NCBI RefSeq assembly: GCF_023159225.1
Contig: NC_063168.1
Location: 39,917,562 to 39,981,561, forward strand
From: Perognathus longimembris pacificus
Taxonomy: Eukaryota > Chordata > Mammalia > Rodentia > Heteromyidae
Direction: 5' to 3'
Length of the DNA stretch: 64,000 nt
Part shown: positions 12,793 to 24,624 of the stretch, piece by piece
Layout of the letters: each line of letters opens with the position of its first letter
Position numbering within the stretch: the first letter of the stretch is position 1
Notes under the pieces: generated by a model
What the model was told of the DNA's origin: nothing
Database searches by the model: none
What the model saw: only the letters and a program-made list of their open reading frames with translations
Made by a program: the position numbers and the translations under genes

Positions 12793-13018
12793 AGCCAGGC
12801 GCCATTGGTTCATACCTATAATCCTAGCTACTCAGGATGCTGAGATCTAAGGATCACAGTTCAAAACCAGCCAGGGAAGTAAAGTCCAGGAGACTCTTAT
12901 CTCCTGGAAGTAGTGCTGTGGCTCAAGTGGGAGAGAACTAGTCTTGAATAAAAAGAGGCTCAGGGACAGCACCAAGGCCCTCAGCTCAAGTCCCAGGACC
13001 AGCAAAAAAAGAAAAAAA
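12793..13018 (+). mobile_element. B1-like/Geo composite SINE with linker deletion
   Basis: A head (CATACCTATAATCCTAGCTA) and Geo monomer joined with loss of the AATTAACCACC linker. Confidence 0.88.
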
Positions 13019-13830
13019 TTCCACTGCAATTGTTCCCAAGGTGGAAGTGGAGGGAAATTCACCCAAATAATGATATAGCTTATGTAATACCCTTGTCACC
13101 AAAGAATAGAGCCTCCAGACTGTGTTTTGCTCATTCTTCATGAACAGAGCCTGCCGTGGTGATATATCCTCAAATTAAGTTTCCACTTGCATCATTTCAT
13201 CATTCAAAAAGTTAGTTCACAAGGGCTTTGTAAAATGAAATATAGGCCAGCCTATATCTCCATGCTATTGTGACATGTCTTGTTCCCCTTGAAAATGGGG
13301 CTGAAGGAGAAAGAAAGGCTAAGAAAAGCCTTTCAAAAACAAACACAGCAGCATTCAACGTCTCCATGGAGGGCAATCAACATTAGCTGGGACTCGGTAG
13401 TAGTCTCTGACAAAGACAGCTCTGTAATCTAGAGCTGGAAGCTCAGGCTTCAGCAGTAGCTGCTCCAGATGCTTTTTAAGAACTAGGGAGTGGCATTACC
13501 ACTGTGACCTTCAATCGACATCAAAAGTCATGGGACTCAAGTACCTACCATCAGCCTGGTAGCCTTTCTAAAGGAGAAAGAGGATGTTTCAGTGGGTTGC
13601 ATTTTCAGACAAACTAAACGTTCTTCCCCAGCTCACAGAAGGAAACCACACCCAGAGGTTTCAAGGGTAGGGTGGGTGTTAAGGCACTCAGCTCAAGAAG
13701 GCTCTCCCCTGTTATGTCTGCCTATTTAACCAGGACCTGCAAAAATCCTGTCGTGGACTAGTCACTTATTGCTTACAATGGGCCATATAGCTAGTCAGTG
13801 TCCAAAGACAATCTTGTTTAATTCTTTCTC

Positions 13831-14024
13831 TTTTTTTGCCAGTCCTGGGGCTTAGACTCAGGAGCTTGAGCACTGCCCCTGGCTTCTTTTTGTTCAAGGC
13901 TAGCACTATGCCACTTGAGCCACAGCACCACTTCTGGCCTTTTCTATATATGTGGTGCTGAGGAGTCGAACCCAGGGCTTCACGTATACAAGACAAACAC
14001 TTTACCACTAGGCCATATTCCCCT
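13831..14024 (-). mobile_element. IDL-Geo SINE
   Basis: Reverse complement copy, moderately diverged. It is one of only three IDL-Geo copies in the gene-sense orientation. Confidence 0.92.
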
Positions 14025-14322
14025 CTGAGTCTTGTTTAATTCTCAGAAGAATCTCATTATGCAAACTTCCTATCACCCCCATTCTAGAAATAAGACTGTA
14101 AATAAATTGCTCTGATTTACAAAGCATACTGGCAATGTCTGCTGAGATACTTAAGACATAAAAACAAGATACCTAGACAAGACTGAATGTGCATAATAAT
14201 TGTGACAGTGCTAAACCTTATGTACTTAATGAGCACCGATTGGAAAGTTAAGATTGCTGAGACTATAGGATCTTTCATTTTTATTTCTCATGATTATACC
14301 ATAACACAGCTGATTTAATAAA

Positions 14323-14627
14323 TGTAAGGTCCGCCCCAGGAAGACTCCAAGCAGATACCCCCACCTGGTTGTCTCCACCCAGTTACCTGGGTAACAGGCA
14401 TACCTGGAGGCAGTTACTTCCCCCTTCCCTGAGGTCACAACCTAATCCACCAGGCCACACACCCCTGCCCCTGCCCTAGATAACGCAGTGCCAGATGGGG
14501 GTCGCCCCTTCTCTCCTGCTATGCATCACCTCGGCCATAGGCCAGCAGTACAGTAATAAACTTTCTCTTCTGCCTGAATACCACGTGGCATTCTCCTTTA
14601 TCGGCTACCTATTTTAAAAACCTAACA
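14323..14627 (+). mobile_element. Solo LTR of an endogenous retrovirus
   Basis: A 305-bp unit begins TGTAAGG and ends CCTAACA, a near-perfect short terminal inverted repeat with TG...CA ends. An AATAAA polyadenylation signal (14555-14560) is followed by CTTTCTCTTCTGCC and a short R/U5-like tail. No internal retroviral genes or second LTR are present. I could not find a convincing target duplication, so the boundaries are tentative by a few bases. The class was not assigned. Confidence 0.75.
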
Positions 14628-15092
14628 AACACATTTAACTATGTTTAGATAATATAAATAGCTAGAAATTAAACTTTGTTCAATAATGACTGTTAGGCCT
14701 GCCTTGGAAAAACCATCTAGCTTCCCTCCACCTCACCACTAGAATGGGCCTCTCCTTTCAGGGACAACCTAGCAGGGTGTTAAGTCAAATGCAGAGATTA
14801 CTTATCTCCTTCAGTCCTTTCCTTTTTCTCTTAAGCCAACAGGTTTCAGTAAGTGCTGTTCTCCCCTCCCTAATCAATACCAGCCACTTAACTTCATCTG
14901 CAGACTTAGAAGTGAGCATTTATCAAAGGACATATACTTTCATATATTGCTCCCACTCTAGCCCCCAAACCTGAAAGGACTCCAAGATATGCATCCAAGT
15001 GGAATGAAGTCTAACCAGTTACAAGAACAACATTAAATATAGAGTCACTCTATTAATACGTGGTAGTTTTGCTTCATTGAAAAAAATTGCTT

Positions 15093-15297
15093 AAGCCTGG
15101 CGCCACAAGATCACATCAGTAGTCCTAGCTACACAAGAGGCTAAGATCCAAGGATCGAGGTTTGAAGGAAGCCAACCCAGGCAGGAAAGTCTATGAGATT
15201 CTGATCTCCAATTAACCACCAACAAAGCCAAAGTAAGTGTACCTCATGTGGTAGAATCCCCACAAAGCTAAGGGTTCAAGTTCCAGGACTGCCACAT
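15093..15297 (+). mobile_element. B1-like/Geo composite SINE, diverged
   Basis: The head is diverged. The linker ATCTCCAATTAACCACC is intact and the Geo part is shortened. The tail is a CAT microsatellite. Confidence 0.85.
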
Positions 15298-15327
15298 ATC
15301 ATCATCATCATCATCATCATCATCATC
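15298..15327 (+). repeat. (ATC)n microsatellite
   Basis: About ten ATC units directly at the 3' end of a SINE. Confidence 0.95.
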
Positions 15328-15820
15328 GTAACAACAGCTTAAAGGAATACGAAAGGTTTAAGTGTAAAGGAGATACGGATGCTGCCACTTCACTTAAACA
15401 TCTTGCTAAAAGTCTAGAATAATTTAAACAAACTGGCTCGAAGTATTTTACTAATTCCCCATTAATACCAAATAGGTAAATGAAAAGAAACATTTTCTTA
15501 ACCTCACACATTTCTATAACTGCATGATTAGCAAGTAGGAAAATCTAAACCAAGCTCTACCAAGATTTACAAAGCTAGGAATTAGCCAGCCAACATTTAA
15601 ACCTTGTAATCTCTTAGACTAATAATAAACTTTCAAGATTTTTCCAGTTAAAATGATAGTTTACTTAGGTACACGGAAAAGTAAACACTTCTCATATGTT
15701 CATCATGAACTATATATGACACAGACATCAAGGTTAAACCTTTTCTATTCATATGGGAGAGGGGAAGAAATGACAGGTAGAAACTATTGCCTAAGTAGGT
15801 ATTCTTAAATTTGAATATGC

Positions 15821-16075
15821 AAGCCAGGCACAGGTGGGCTCAGGTCTGTAATCCTAGTTACTCAGGAGAGCTGAGATCTAAGGGTCCCTGTTTGAAATCT
15901 GCCTGGGCAGAAAAGTCTGTGAGACTCTTATCTCCAATAAACTACTCCGAAAACACTGGAAATGGCACTGTGGCTCAAGTGGTAGAGTGGTAGCTTTGAG
16001 CACAAAGAGGTTCCCAGACAGCGTCCAGTTCCTGAGTTCAAGTAAGTCCCAGGACTGGCAAATGATAATAATGAA
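15821..16075 (+). mobile_element. B1-like/Geo composite SINE
   Basis: Complete three-part copy. The B-box-like region of the Geo part carries a short duplication (TTCAAGTAAGTCCC). Confidence 0.88.
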
Positions 16076-16918
16076 AACAAAATCTGAGTGTGCACAAAAA
16101 CCCCTGAAGATCTTGCTAAAATGAGGTCTGACCCAGTAAGTCTGACGTAGGTCTGAGGTAGGCCTAAGAGGCTGCATTTTTAACATATTCCAAGTCATCT
16201 ACAGATGACTGAATAACAAAATTCTAAATTCAAAGAAGTTTTGTTTCTACACTTGTCACACACCAAGGAATGCAGCACATGTTTCTTTCCTCCTGTGACC
16301 ATGACCCTCCAAAACTACTATCTTACACAGGGCTCAGAGGTGTAAACGATTTTACAAAGCTAGTTATTCTTCTACTTGAAATTCTCTAGTAGTTTCTGTG
16401 TCTAACTTACTTCCAAAACTTCTTAACCTCACAATTCCTTATCTTTCCAAACCCGTTCTACCATCTTCCCTCTGCACTCTAAGCTCTAGCCTGAACCCTC
16501 CTCTCTAGGTTCCCCCCTCCCACTTGGGACACGAGGTTCTACTTCCTTCTATGCTTTGGTCCACTTAGCCAGCATTTCTAGCACTGCTGAAACATGCTGA
16601 CCCACACATGTTCTAACAGAAGACAACTCACTGAAAAGCTGGTAATCAATGAGTATCTGTTAATGATAAGAATACACACACAAAAAAAAACCTTTTTTTT
16701 AATGTTGGCTTTATTTTGGTATTTTATTTCTTAGCATCTTCCTGCTTTCAAACAGTTCAGATAGAGATCAACAACCAAGCTTTTAAATGGCAGGCTGTGT
16801 GCACTTATATAACTATTAACAACTGCCACATTTTTAACTAAGCCAATCCTGCAGAGAATATTCAAGTTAGAAAAATGTTTATATGTCGTTATCATGTACT
16901 TCACCATCATTGTGACTT

Positions 16919-17122
16919 TTTTTTTTCTTTGCCAGTCCTGGGCCTTGGACTCAGGGCCTAAGCACTGTCCCTGGCTTCTTTTTGCTCAAGGCTAGCACTC
17001 TGCCACTTGAGCCACAGCGCCACTTCTGGCCGTTTTCTATATGTGTGGTGCTGGGGAATCAAACCCAAGTCTTTATGTATACAAGTCAAGCACTCTTGCC
17101 ACTAGGCCATATTCCCAGGCCC
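16919..17122 (-). mobile_element. IDL-Geo SINE
   Basis: Reverse complement, flanked by near-identical target duplications CATTGTGACTT (16908-16918) and CATTATGACTT (17123-17133). Confidence 0.94.
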
Positions 17123-17544
17123 CATTATGACTTCTAATGGCTGGATTCAATGTCAACAGTGCTTATTGGGCAAAGATGAAGAACAAGCACTGGAATGTAA
17201 AGATGAGTGGTTTATTAAATCTACCTAGTTTATTTTGATAAGGTGCACAGTACAACTACACCATGAACAGACATATGACTGGGAAGCTCTCCTTCATTGA
17301 AAACTTTGAGTCTACCTCGAGCTATGTCACTTTCCAGAGGGAGGACTAAAAGTCCATACCTGAACTGCTTACCAAAGCAACAATATTAGTGCACATAGAA
17401 ATTTCTTTATAAGGAAATATAATCATGAGAACGAGAGCCAAACCTCACATTTTTAATAGTACATGGACAAGTTTTCAAAGAAATTTCAGAGATCATAGTA
17501 CTTGCTGTTTAACACCAGCCTGTAGAGACTTGACATGTAGATTT

Positions 17545-17912
17545 AAAAAGCAGTATCGGGGGGCCATGAGGGACAAGGTAACAAACAGTACAAGAAATGT
17601 ATCCAGGGCTGGGGAGATAGCCTAGTGGCAAGAGTGCCTGCCTCGGATACACGAGGCCCTAGGTTCGATTCCCCAGCACCACATATACAGAAAAACGGCC
17701 AGAAGCGGTGCTGTGGCTCAAGTGGCGGAGTGCTAGCCTTGAGCGGGAAGAAGCCAGGGACAGTGCTCAGGCCCTGAGTCCAAGGCCCAGGACTGGCCAA
17801 AAAAAAAAAAAAAAGAAAAAAAGAAATGTATCCAATGCCTAACGTATGAAACTGTAACCTCTCTGTACATCAGTTTGATAATAAAAATTTGAAAAAAAAA
17901 AAAAAGCAGTAT
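17545..17912 (+). mobile_element. 5'-truncated L1-type 3' end, host of a nested SINE
   Basis: A short retroposed segment (17557-17605 joined to 17835-17900) ends with AATAAA and a poly-A tail. It is flanked by perfect 12-bp target duplications AAAAAGCAGTAT at 17545-17556 and 17901-17912. The 3' sequence (GAAACTGTAACCTCTCTGTA) looks like a LINE 3' end, but the family is unsure. A young IDL-Geo copy sits inside it. Confidence 0.7.
17606..17820 (+). mobile_element. Young IDL-Geo SINE nested in an L1-type tail
   Basis: Subfamily marks: GGATACACGAGGCCCTAGG, GAGCGGGAAG and CCAAGGCCC. Perfect 14-bp target duplications AAGAAATGTATCCA lie at 17592-17605 and 17821-17834. Confidence 0.96.
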
Positions 17913-18368
17913 AGGTCTTCAGACATACAGGATGGGGACAGGCCAGGTGCCATTTACTTCCTTTCCAGAGGCCAAGAGGCTGGGATTTTAGCTCTTAAGG
18001 TTATAAACCCAACAGGTTTTTGCTTTGTTTTGTTTTTTAAACAATACAAAGCTGTGTTCAATACCTTCATTGAGCTGTCTTCAGAGCCTATAGCTTTGTT
18101 GGAACTTGCACCTCTAGTTGTAATGGCTCTCCCATTCATTCAGTGGGGGAGGTGTGAGGCCCACTGATGTCAAATAGCTTCTCTTATCACAGTAGGACAG
18201 CACTATTCCAGACTACCTGCATGCCTTTTTCCTATTTCACAACTTTGTTCTAAATGTGCTTTCCTCCAACTCTTCATTTCTCAGTAAGAAATCAGATTAT
18301 TTTATCTGTTCCTACTTGAAAGGAGCTCAAGGAATATACTCTTCCATATTTCCCACCACTATTCCCAA

Positions 18369-18573
18369 TTTTTTTTTTTTAAAGTATCAGTCATGGGGCT
18401 TGAACTCTGAACCTGGGTGCTATCCTTTGGCATTTTCACTCAAGGCTAGCTCACTACCACTTAAGCCACAGTTTCACTTCCAGCTTTTTGGTGTTTAACT
18501 AGAAATAAGAGTCTCATGGGACTTTCCTGCCCAGGCTCGCTTTGAACTGTTGATCCTTAATCTCAGCTCTCCC
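18369..18573 (-). mobile_element. B1-like/Geo SINE, head truncated
   Basis: The Geo part and linker are in reverse complement; the B1-like head is mostly missing. Confidence 0.82.
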
Positions 18574-19531
18574 CACTATTTTTTTTTTCTCAAAAGCAGT
18601 AGGAACTAAGAAGGGGTTGTTTCTCAAACTTCCTTGTGCATAGAGGCTACATGACAAGTGCTAAAACTCACCCCCAGTTTCTGATAAAGATGAGAAGTAG
18701 GGATTTCTAGCAAGTTCCCGGGTCACGTTAATGCTATTATTTGGGGATATTATTTTGAGAGCTTCAGTTTGAAATCCTCTATGATAGGTAGGTAGTCAGC
18801 AACTTTAATTTTATTTGTCCTTTAACAAATAATTATGTATAAATTAGGTTATATTGGACCTCACTTAGTCTTTAGGCTCCCAGATTCACATAATTTCCAA
18901 AAACAAAGTAAAACTGGGACTGAAACAAAAAAGCAATGTGTGAAAGTAACAGGAAAATGAACAACTTAACTTCCTATCTAAAGGGAAGGAAAGAAAGCAG
19001 GGATTTTGAGCTTTTCCTTCCTTCTGGGAATGCTTAGAGAGAGTGGCATCTGAAATGAACCCCCAAAAGAGTAATTCTGATGCATGGAGTGATTCCCAAT
19101 GGGATAGCAGGGTCTGAAGAGTGAGCAAATGCAGGTCAGGCATAAGGAATCATGAGTTGTACTGAAGACATTTATCAGGCTGGGGAGCGATGAACAACAG
19201 GAAATGTTGGCTCAACTCAAATTCCAATGAAGTCAAATCCCAAGCATTTCTGTAAGGGAAACTCTTGTCAGGGCCTGGCTTTAGGGATAGATAGCAGCAG
19301 GATAGACAGAAACAAAGGAAGAAACAGTGAGGCTGTGACTAGAACTCTTTTCAGCCACAAGATTGGGTGACAATACAGAAATCATCCAGCTCTCCCATCT
19401 TAATCCTATGACTTCACTCTCCTACTCTCCTCACTAAAGTGGTATCTTTTCTTCAAAAGCTGCTGATCTGTTGCTCTCCTCTTCCACATAACTGGCCTCT
19501 AAGAGTCTTCCCAAACACTGGATTTAAGGAA

Positions 19532-19617
19532 TTTTTTTTGGTAATACTGAGATTTGAACTCGGGGGTTTCCACACTTGATAGGTAGGCACTCTATTTCTT
19601 GGGCCATACTTCAGCCC
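19532..19617 (-). mobile_element. Old ID-type monomer
   Basis: A reverse tRNA-like unit of about 80 bases (GATTTGAACTCGGGG region, then GGGCCATACTTCAGCCC) with no Geo partner. Confidence 0.65.
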
Positions 19618-19853
19618 TTTTGCTTTAGTTTGGGTTTTTGTCGGTCATGAGGCTTAACACAGAGCCTGGGCAGTGTCCCAGAGCTCAAGGCTCGCATTCT
19701 ACCACTTTGAGCCACAGAGCCACTTCCAGTTTTCTGGTGGTTAATTGGAGATAAGAATCTCACAGACTTCCCTGCCTGGGCTGGCTTTGAACCACGATCC
19801 TCAGATCTCAGCGTCCTGAGTAGCTAGGTATGAGCCACTGGTGCCCAATTCTT
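19618..19853 (-). mobile_element. B1-like/Geo composite SINE
   Basis: Complete in reverse complement, with the linker GGTTAATTGGAGATAAGAAT. Confidence 0.88.
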
Positions 19854-19860
19854 TATAGTT

Positions 19861-20197
19861 ATTTTTGAGATAAGGTCTTGCTTTGTGCCCTGGCTGCCCT
19901 ATTTAAGCTTTTCACAGTAGCTAAAATGTACTACTGTGCCCAGCTATTTCTGCTGAAATGGGGTTTTATGAACTTTTTTTTTTTTTTTTTGGCCTGGACT
20001 AGCCTAGAATCACAATCTTCCTAACCCCAGACTCCTGCATACCTGGGATGGCAGGTACATACTGATGCGCTTAGCTATTTGCTGAGATGGAATCTGGCAA
20101 ACTTAGTCTGAGTTGGCCTCAAGCCCTACGTGACCCTCCTTAATCTCTGCCTCTCAAGTAGCTAGAATCACAGGCATGAGCTATAGCCATCCAGTTT
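19861..20197 (-). mobile_element. Three consecutive old B1 monomers
   Basis: Three diverged B1-like units in reverse orientation, at about 19861-19950, 19965-20079 and 20080-20197. Each shows the GAGAT...GTCT/ATCT start and a CAGGCATGAGC-like end. They abut the preceding SINEs, making a repeat cluster of about 670 bases. Confidence 0.6.
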
Positions 20198-20199
20198 GG

Positions 20200-20996
20200 A
20201 TTTAGGCATTTACGCTAAAAGCATTGGTGTTTTCTGGCTCACCAAGCCTGAGAGCAGCCTATGTCCAGAAACCTGACCAGAGCTCTCTGCACTGACTGAT
20301 TTTCCATGCTAGCAGCTTATATGCACCAAATCTGGGTGACAAGAGTGATATACTCTTGTAGTCTAAAGCTCTTCACTCAGCCTCTACCTTCTTAGCTGAC
20401 AGGGTACTCTGTGGACTGTTATAGTGCAAATACTTTGAACCAAAAGAGCTCATTCTTTAGGAATGTCAGATGCTAAGTGTCAGGGTAAGGTGCAAAGAAG
20501 GCAAAGTTCATTGTGATGCTTTTTTAACTAGGTCCCATCTTCACTGCTAACGCCAAAGGGGCCAATGGGATTGGTTCTGGGGGGCACTGAAGGAAGTTGG
20601 TTAGAGCTAAAGATCCAGAAGGTTTGAGTGCAAGGCAGGAGTTGGAAGGGAAAGCATAGAAGGTGGGACCCTTTGGGGGAGTCTTTGAATGCCAAGCTGG
20701 AGCCAGAATTTCATTTACACAATAGGCACAAGCAACAGTTTCAGAGAGTCAGGATAGCAAGGACTCATAAGGACTTAAACTGGCAAGGGTGAAACTGGGG
20801 AGAAAGTATCACAAATTTCTGTTAGTAGTTTTCTAAACCTCTTACACTGAGTTAAATTCTTTCAACGGTCCTCCCATTAAAAAAATAAAAACAATCCAAT
20901 GTTATAAGATGCATGAACTGATTTCACCTGAAGAAAATGATGCCTTAATTTTGTAAGTGAAAAAAATGACAGGAAGAAAGGTATGCATTGGGGATC
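20200..20996. other. Intronic stretch without clear features
   Basis: About 800 bases of non-coding sequence, possibly holding fragments of an ancient purine-rich repeat. I see no gene. Confidence 0.4.
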
Positions 20997-21011
20997 AAAA
21001 ACCCTGTCTTG

Positions 21012-21218
21012 GGGCTGAGAATATGGCCTAGTGGTAAAGTGCTCACCTTGTATACATGAAGTCCTGAGTTCGATTCCTCAGCACCACATATATAGGAAAA
21101 GCTGGAAGTGGTGCTGTGGCTCAAGAGTGCTAGCCTTGAGCAAAAAGAAGCCAGGGACAGTGCTCAGGCCCTGAGCGCCAAGTGAGCGCCAAGACTGGCA
21201 AAAAAACCAGAACAAAAC
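21012..21218 (+). mobile_element. IDL-Geo SINE
   Basis: Flanked by perfect 15-bp target duplications AAAAACCCTGTCTTG at 20997-21011 and 21219-21233. It has a small internal deletion in the A-box region of Geo and a 10-bp tandem duplication (GAGCGCCAAGT) near its 3' end. Confidence 0.95.
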
Positions 21219-21732
21219 AAAAACCCTGTCTTGTCTTATACCAAAGGCCTTGGTATATATCTGTCTCTACATACCTCCGTCTGTCTTTCTCTCTTTCTCC
21301 CGCCCTCCCTCCAAGTCAATTAAGTTTTGTTTCTATCTCTCTTATTTACTGATTCATAAATTACTACTATGACTACTTATGTAAATTGACCAGCTCATTT
21401 TAATATCATCCTTCCCATAGCCAGAGTAGGGGACCCCCTCCATGTAGGCCTTTGGAATTCTTAAACATACACCAAAAATGCAAAATAACTTCCAGAGTGT
21501 CATGGCACTCAGGTATAGAGACTTTAAAAAATATTCACATAGGAGGTATTTAACCAAAAACAACAACAACGACAACAACAAAAAAACAATAACACAGATT
21601 CAGAGTAGTACTTAGTCAACATTGGGTGTTAAGAGCTAGAAAAGATTATACCCAGGACTAAAGAGGTAGCCTTGTAGGTGGGTATAAAATTAAATCAAAG
21701 AGAATTTGCATGTTATCAAAAATAGGTTATGA

Positions 21733-21870
21733 GCCAGAGGCCAGGGGCTCACACCTGTAACCCCAGCTACTCAGGAGGCTGAGTTCTGAGGATCATGTTT
21801 CAAAGCTAACCCAAGTAAACAAATCCCTGAGACTCTTATACCCAATTAACCAACAAAAAGTCAGAAATGG
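21733..21870 (+). mobile_element. B1-like/Geo SINE, left part, interrupted
   Basis: Head and linker of a composite SINE that stops at GTCAGAAATGG. Its missing right monomer resumes at 22358, after two later insertions. Confidence 0.85.
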
Positions 21871-22098
21871 GGCTGGGAACGTGGCTTAGTGGTAAAGTGC
21901 TTGCCTAGCATGCATGAAGTCCTGGGTTCGATTCCTCAGTACCACATAAACAGAAAAAGCTGGAAGTGACACTATGGCTCAAGTGGTACAATGCTAATTG
22001 AGCAAAAGACGCTCAGGGACAGTGCCCACGACTGGCAAAAAATAAAAAAAAAATTAAAAATAAAGGTGCTTCTGTGGGGTTTAGCAATAAAGAAATCT

Positions 22099-22131
<33 letters not shown>

Positions 22132-22341
22132 GCCAGTCCTGGGCCTTGGACTCAGGGCCTGAGCACTGTCCCTGGCTTCTTCCCGCTCAAGGCTAGCACT
22201 CCGCCACTTGAGCCACAGCGCCGCTTCTGGCCGTTTTCTGTATATGTGGTGCTGGGGAATCGAACCTAGGGCCTCGTGTATCCGAGGCAGGCACTCTTGC
22301 CACTAGGCTATATCCCCAGCCCCAAGAAATCTGTTTTTTAA
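21871..22341 (+). mobile_element. IDL-Geo SINE with apparent 3'-transduced tail
   Basis: The SINE body (21871-22037) and A-rich tail are followed by about 40 bases of non-SINE sequence, GGTGCTTCTGTGGGG up to CTGTTTTTT, and a second A run. Near-identical 16-bp repeats (AAAAAGTCAGAAATGG at 21855-21870, AAAAAGTCAGACATGG at 22342-22357) bracket the whole unit. The extra sequence contains AATAAA and a T6 run. A younger SINE (22105-22323) interrupts this tail. Confidence 0.7.
22105..22323 (-). mobile_element. Young IDL-Geo SINE, innermost nested insertion
   Basis: A nearly consensus young-subfamily copy with a T run of about 26 bases on the plus strand. Target duplications AAGAAATCTGTTTTT lie at 22090-22104 and 22324-22338. 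Confidence 0.95.
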
Positions 22342-22357
22342 AAAAAGTCAGACATGG

Positions 22358-22437
22358 AGCTGTGACCCAAGTGGTATAGTGCCCAGAAAAGCGCCTGGGC
22401 CCTGAGTTCGAACCCCCTATATTGACACACACCAAAA
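22358..22437 (+). mobile_element. Right (Geo) monomer of the interrupted SINE from 21733
   Basis: Resumes with GCTGTGACCCAAGTGGTATA and ends at a CA-rich tail. Confidence 0.8.
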
Positions 22438-24499
22438 TAATGACTAGAAGAACTATGAATACAAACAGAATACCAAGACAGAGGTGGGAAGGGGGAGATG
22501 GGTTTCATCAAAATTCTCAGATGATTGTTTAAAATACAGTCTTATTTCTCACCCAAGACACTTAAATGTGATCATAATGAGATCCATCACCCTTGAAAAT
22601 TAATTCAAATGCTCTAACTTCCTCAACACTTGGTGGTTTTCTGTTATAGAAATACCAACACTAAACTTGTGCAACTAACTTCAAACCACAATATTTTAAA
22701 ATAAGAGTTATCTGGCACTAAACTGGGAGGAGAGAGGTCAGTTAAGAACTTTTTAAAGCTAACACACAACACAAAGCCTGACTATTTGGGAAGCATTTCC
22801 ATAAGAAAAATATTTGCGGTACAAATATCAGAAAGTATGAATAATTTTTTATTTTAAATGTTTCCTTGTCCAGAGAGGGCAGTGAAGATATTTCCTGTGT
22901 GTCAGCTCCACCCTGCTCAGCGAACAATCCAGTCACCTCAACCCCAGTGGAATAAACACCCTTTAGTTATGGGTGGGCCTGGGAGTGCATTCCTTCCCAC
23001 ACCTTTTTATTTTCAACAGCCTTTGCCTTTTTCCTGAGGTATGGGCAGGCTAGAAACCGGTCATAGGTTTTTGTGGGGGTTTTCTTCCCCATAGACTCCC
23101 ACATGGTGCTTTCTCCTGGAGAAAATGACACAATGAAGTAGGGAATGTGGTCACATTCTGAGTTCCCCAGCTCCAAACAGAGTTCGAAAGAGCCACACAC
23201 TAGAAAATGAACACCCATCCATTTTACCACCTGTAACTCCTCACATATAAACTTTCAAACAAGCAGACTCTGCTTCTGAAGACTCCTAACCGTTCCCTAG
23301 AGTGAAGAGAACTGCCTCAGAGCTAACTGCCCCAGGAATGCAGCACAGTCTAGCAAATGTTTAAAATCACGTTCTGTTCTGCTTCTTGTTTTCCAAGAGT
23401 GTCATTACTGTCAATTATTTCACAAGACAAACCAATGAATGAAACCCTCCCCCCACCCCTTCCCAGGGAAAATACAGTGGGACCCAGTGGCTTCCTTCCT
23501 TCCTCCCTCCTCACAGGAACCACATTTGTGCCACTGGGAAGACTTAAAATAGGAAACGCATACACAACTTTTGAATGCTACACGTTACGGCACTAGAACC
23601 ATTCCTGGCCTAGTACCGATTCCTGGAGCTTCCAAACGGAAGAGCTTCTGTTTTCACTTATGAAGTATTTTTTCAAGTATAGCTTGAGACATACTGCCAG
23701 GGGCCCGCAGGCTGGTGACAGCCCAGGGTTGCAGGCAGGAAAATCCAGCACACTGTGGTACGTGCAGGATCCTATGTGTCCTTAAAATATGGGCAGTAAG
23801 ATCCTGGATGTATCTCATTAGCTGAACCTGATACAGACTCAAAAAAAAAAAAAAAACCCTGTAATTGATCCAACTAATCCAGCCCATGGCATTGAATGAC
23901 AATTACTGGCTTTTATTATAAATTACATGGCCTACTAAATGGATGGGAAAGCTCTCCCCCAACACAATACATCAAAAGGGATAAAATTAAGCTTCAGAAT
24001 CAAAACTGTAATTTACTGAAGACTTAGGAACAAAAAAATAAAATAAAAAAGACCACTCCCTCCGCCCCTTTGCTATTGTTCTAGGAGACTGGGTCCCAGG
24101 AGGGCACTTTACACCTGGAAGTCTCCCAGAGGTAAGAGGTTGGGGGCTGGGAGGCAAAGGTGACTAAGGAACCAAATACTTGCCTACTAATGGATCTATT
24201 AGCACTTGATCTCTTAGAGAGAAAGAGGGAAAAAGGGAGAGATAGAGATAGAGAGGTAAAGCAGTGTATACCTTACAACTGAGAATACAGGAAAGGCAAC
24301 GGGGACTCCAAATGGTGGCTATTATGGTGTAGTGTGAGCAACTGCTTCCACTGAAGCGCTGAAAGAAGCTGTGCACGACCAACCGTGGGCTCTGGGAGCC
24401 AGGCCTTGTGCCCACAGTCTTCATCTGGGTCAGGACCTGCCATATGGCAGAACTAGAGCCTCAGAGCACCCACCAACTCCTCCCATGGCAGCTCAGGCC
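22438..24499. other. SINE-free intron downstream of the internal promoter
   Basis: About 2 kb with no young SINE and no recognisable exon. It holds a purine-rich GA stretch at 24212-24256. Confidence 0.5.
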
Positions 24500-24515
24500 T
24501 TGGGCGAGGACTCAC

Positions 24516-24624
24516 CTTGGAGCTGCTTGAATCTCCCTTCCAACTGGTTGTAGTTGTAAGGCACCTGCCCCGTGTAGGCCGGCGACAGCGGCCCCGAGAT
24601 GCTGGATGTCCTCTGCAATTCCAT
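24516..24624 (-). CDS. SPTBN1: SPTBN1 alternative first coding exon: residues 1-36 of the short isoform
   Basis: Reading the minus strand from 24624 gives MELQRTSSISGPLSP, continuing to EGRFKQLQ. This matches the alternative N-terminus of the short beta-II spectrin isoform (the mouse ELF-type start), which replaces the 49-residue leader of the long form. It is 36 codons plus one base, so the donor (CAAG|GTGAGT, 24516/24515) is phase 1, the same as exon 2. Both can therefore join the same exon 3, and the Asp codon is completed in the same way. The start is supported by an in-frame TAG upstream at 24682-24684 and by A at -3 and G at +4. A 97-residue frame on the same strand (24512-24805) is a shadow in another frame. 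The leader is Ser/Gly/Tyr-rich and basic at its end, with no recognised domain. Being under 60 codons, this exon is easily missed by ORF calling. Confidence 0.95.

Larger units (their letters stand above)
1..24515 (-). other. SPTBN1: SPTBN1 intron, segment after the alternative first exon
   Basis: This is the intron that follows both alternative first exons on the minus strand. I find no exon 3: its family sequence begins DEREAVQKK, and no frame in the given translations shows it, so it lies beyond position 1. The stretch holds interspersed repeats, listed separately, in otherwise unremarkable non-coding sequence. Confidence 0.85.
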
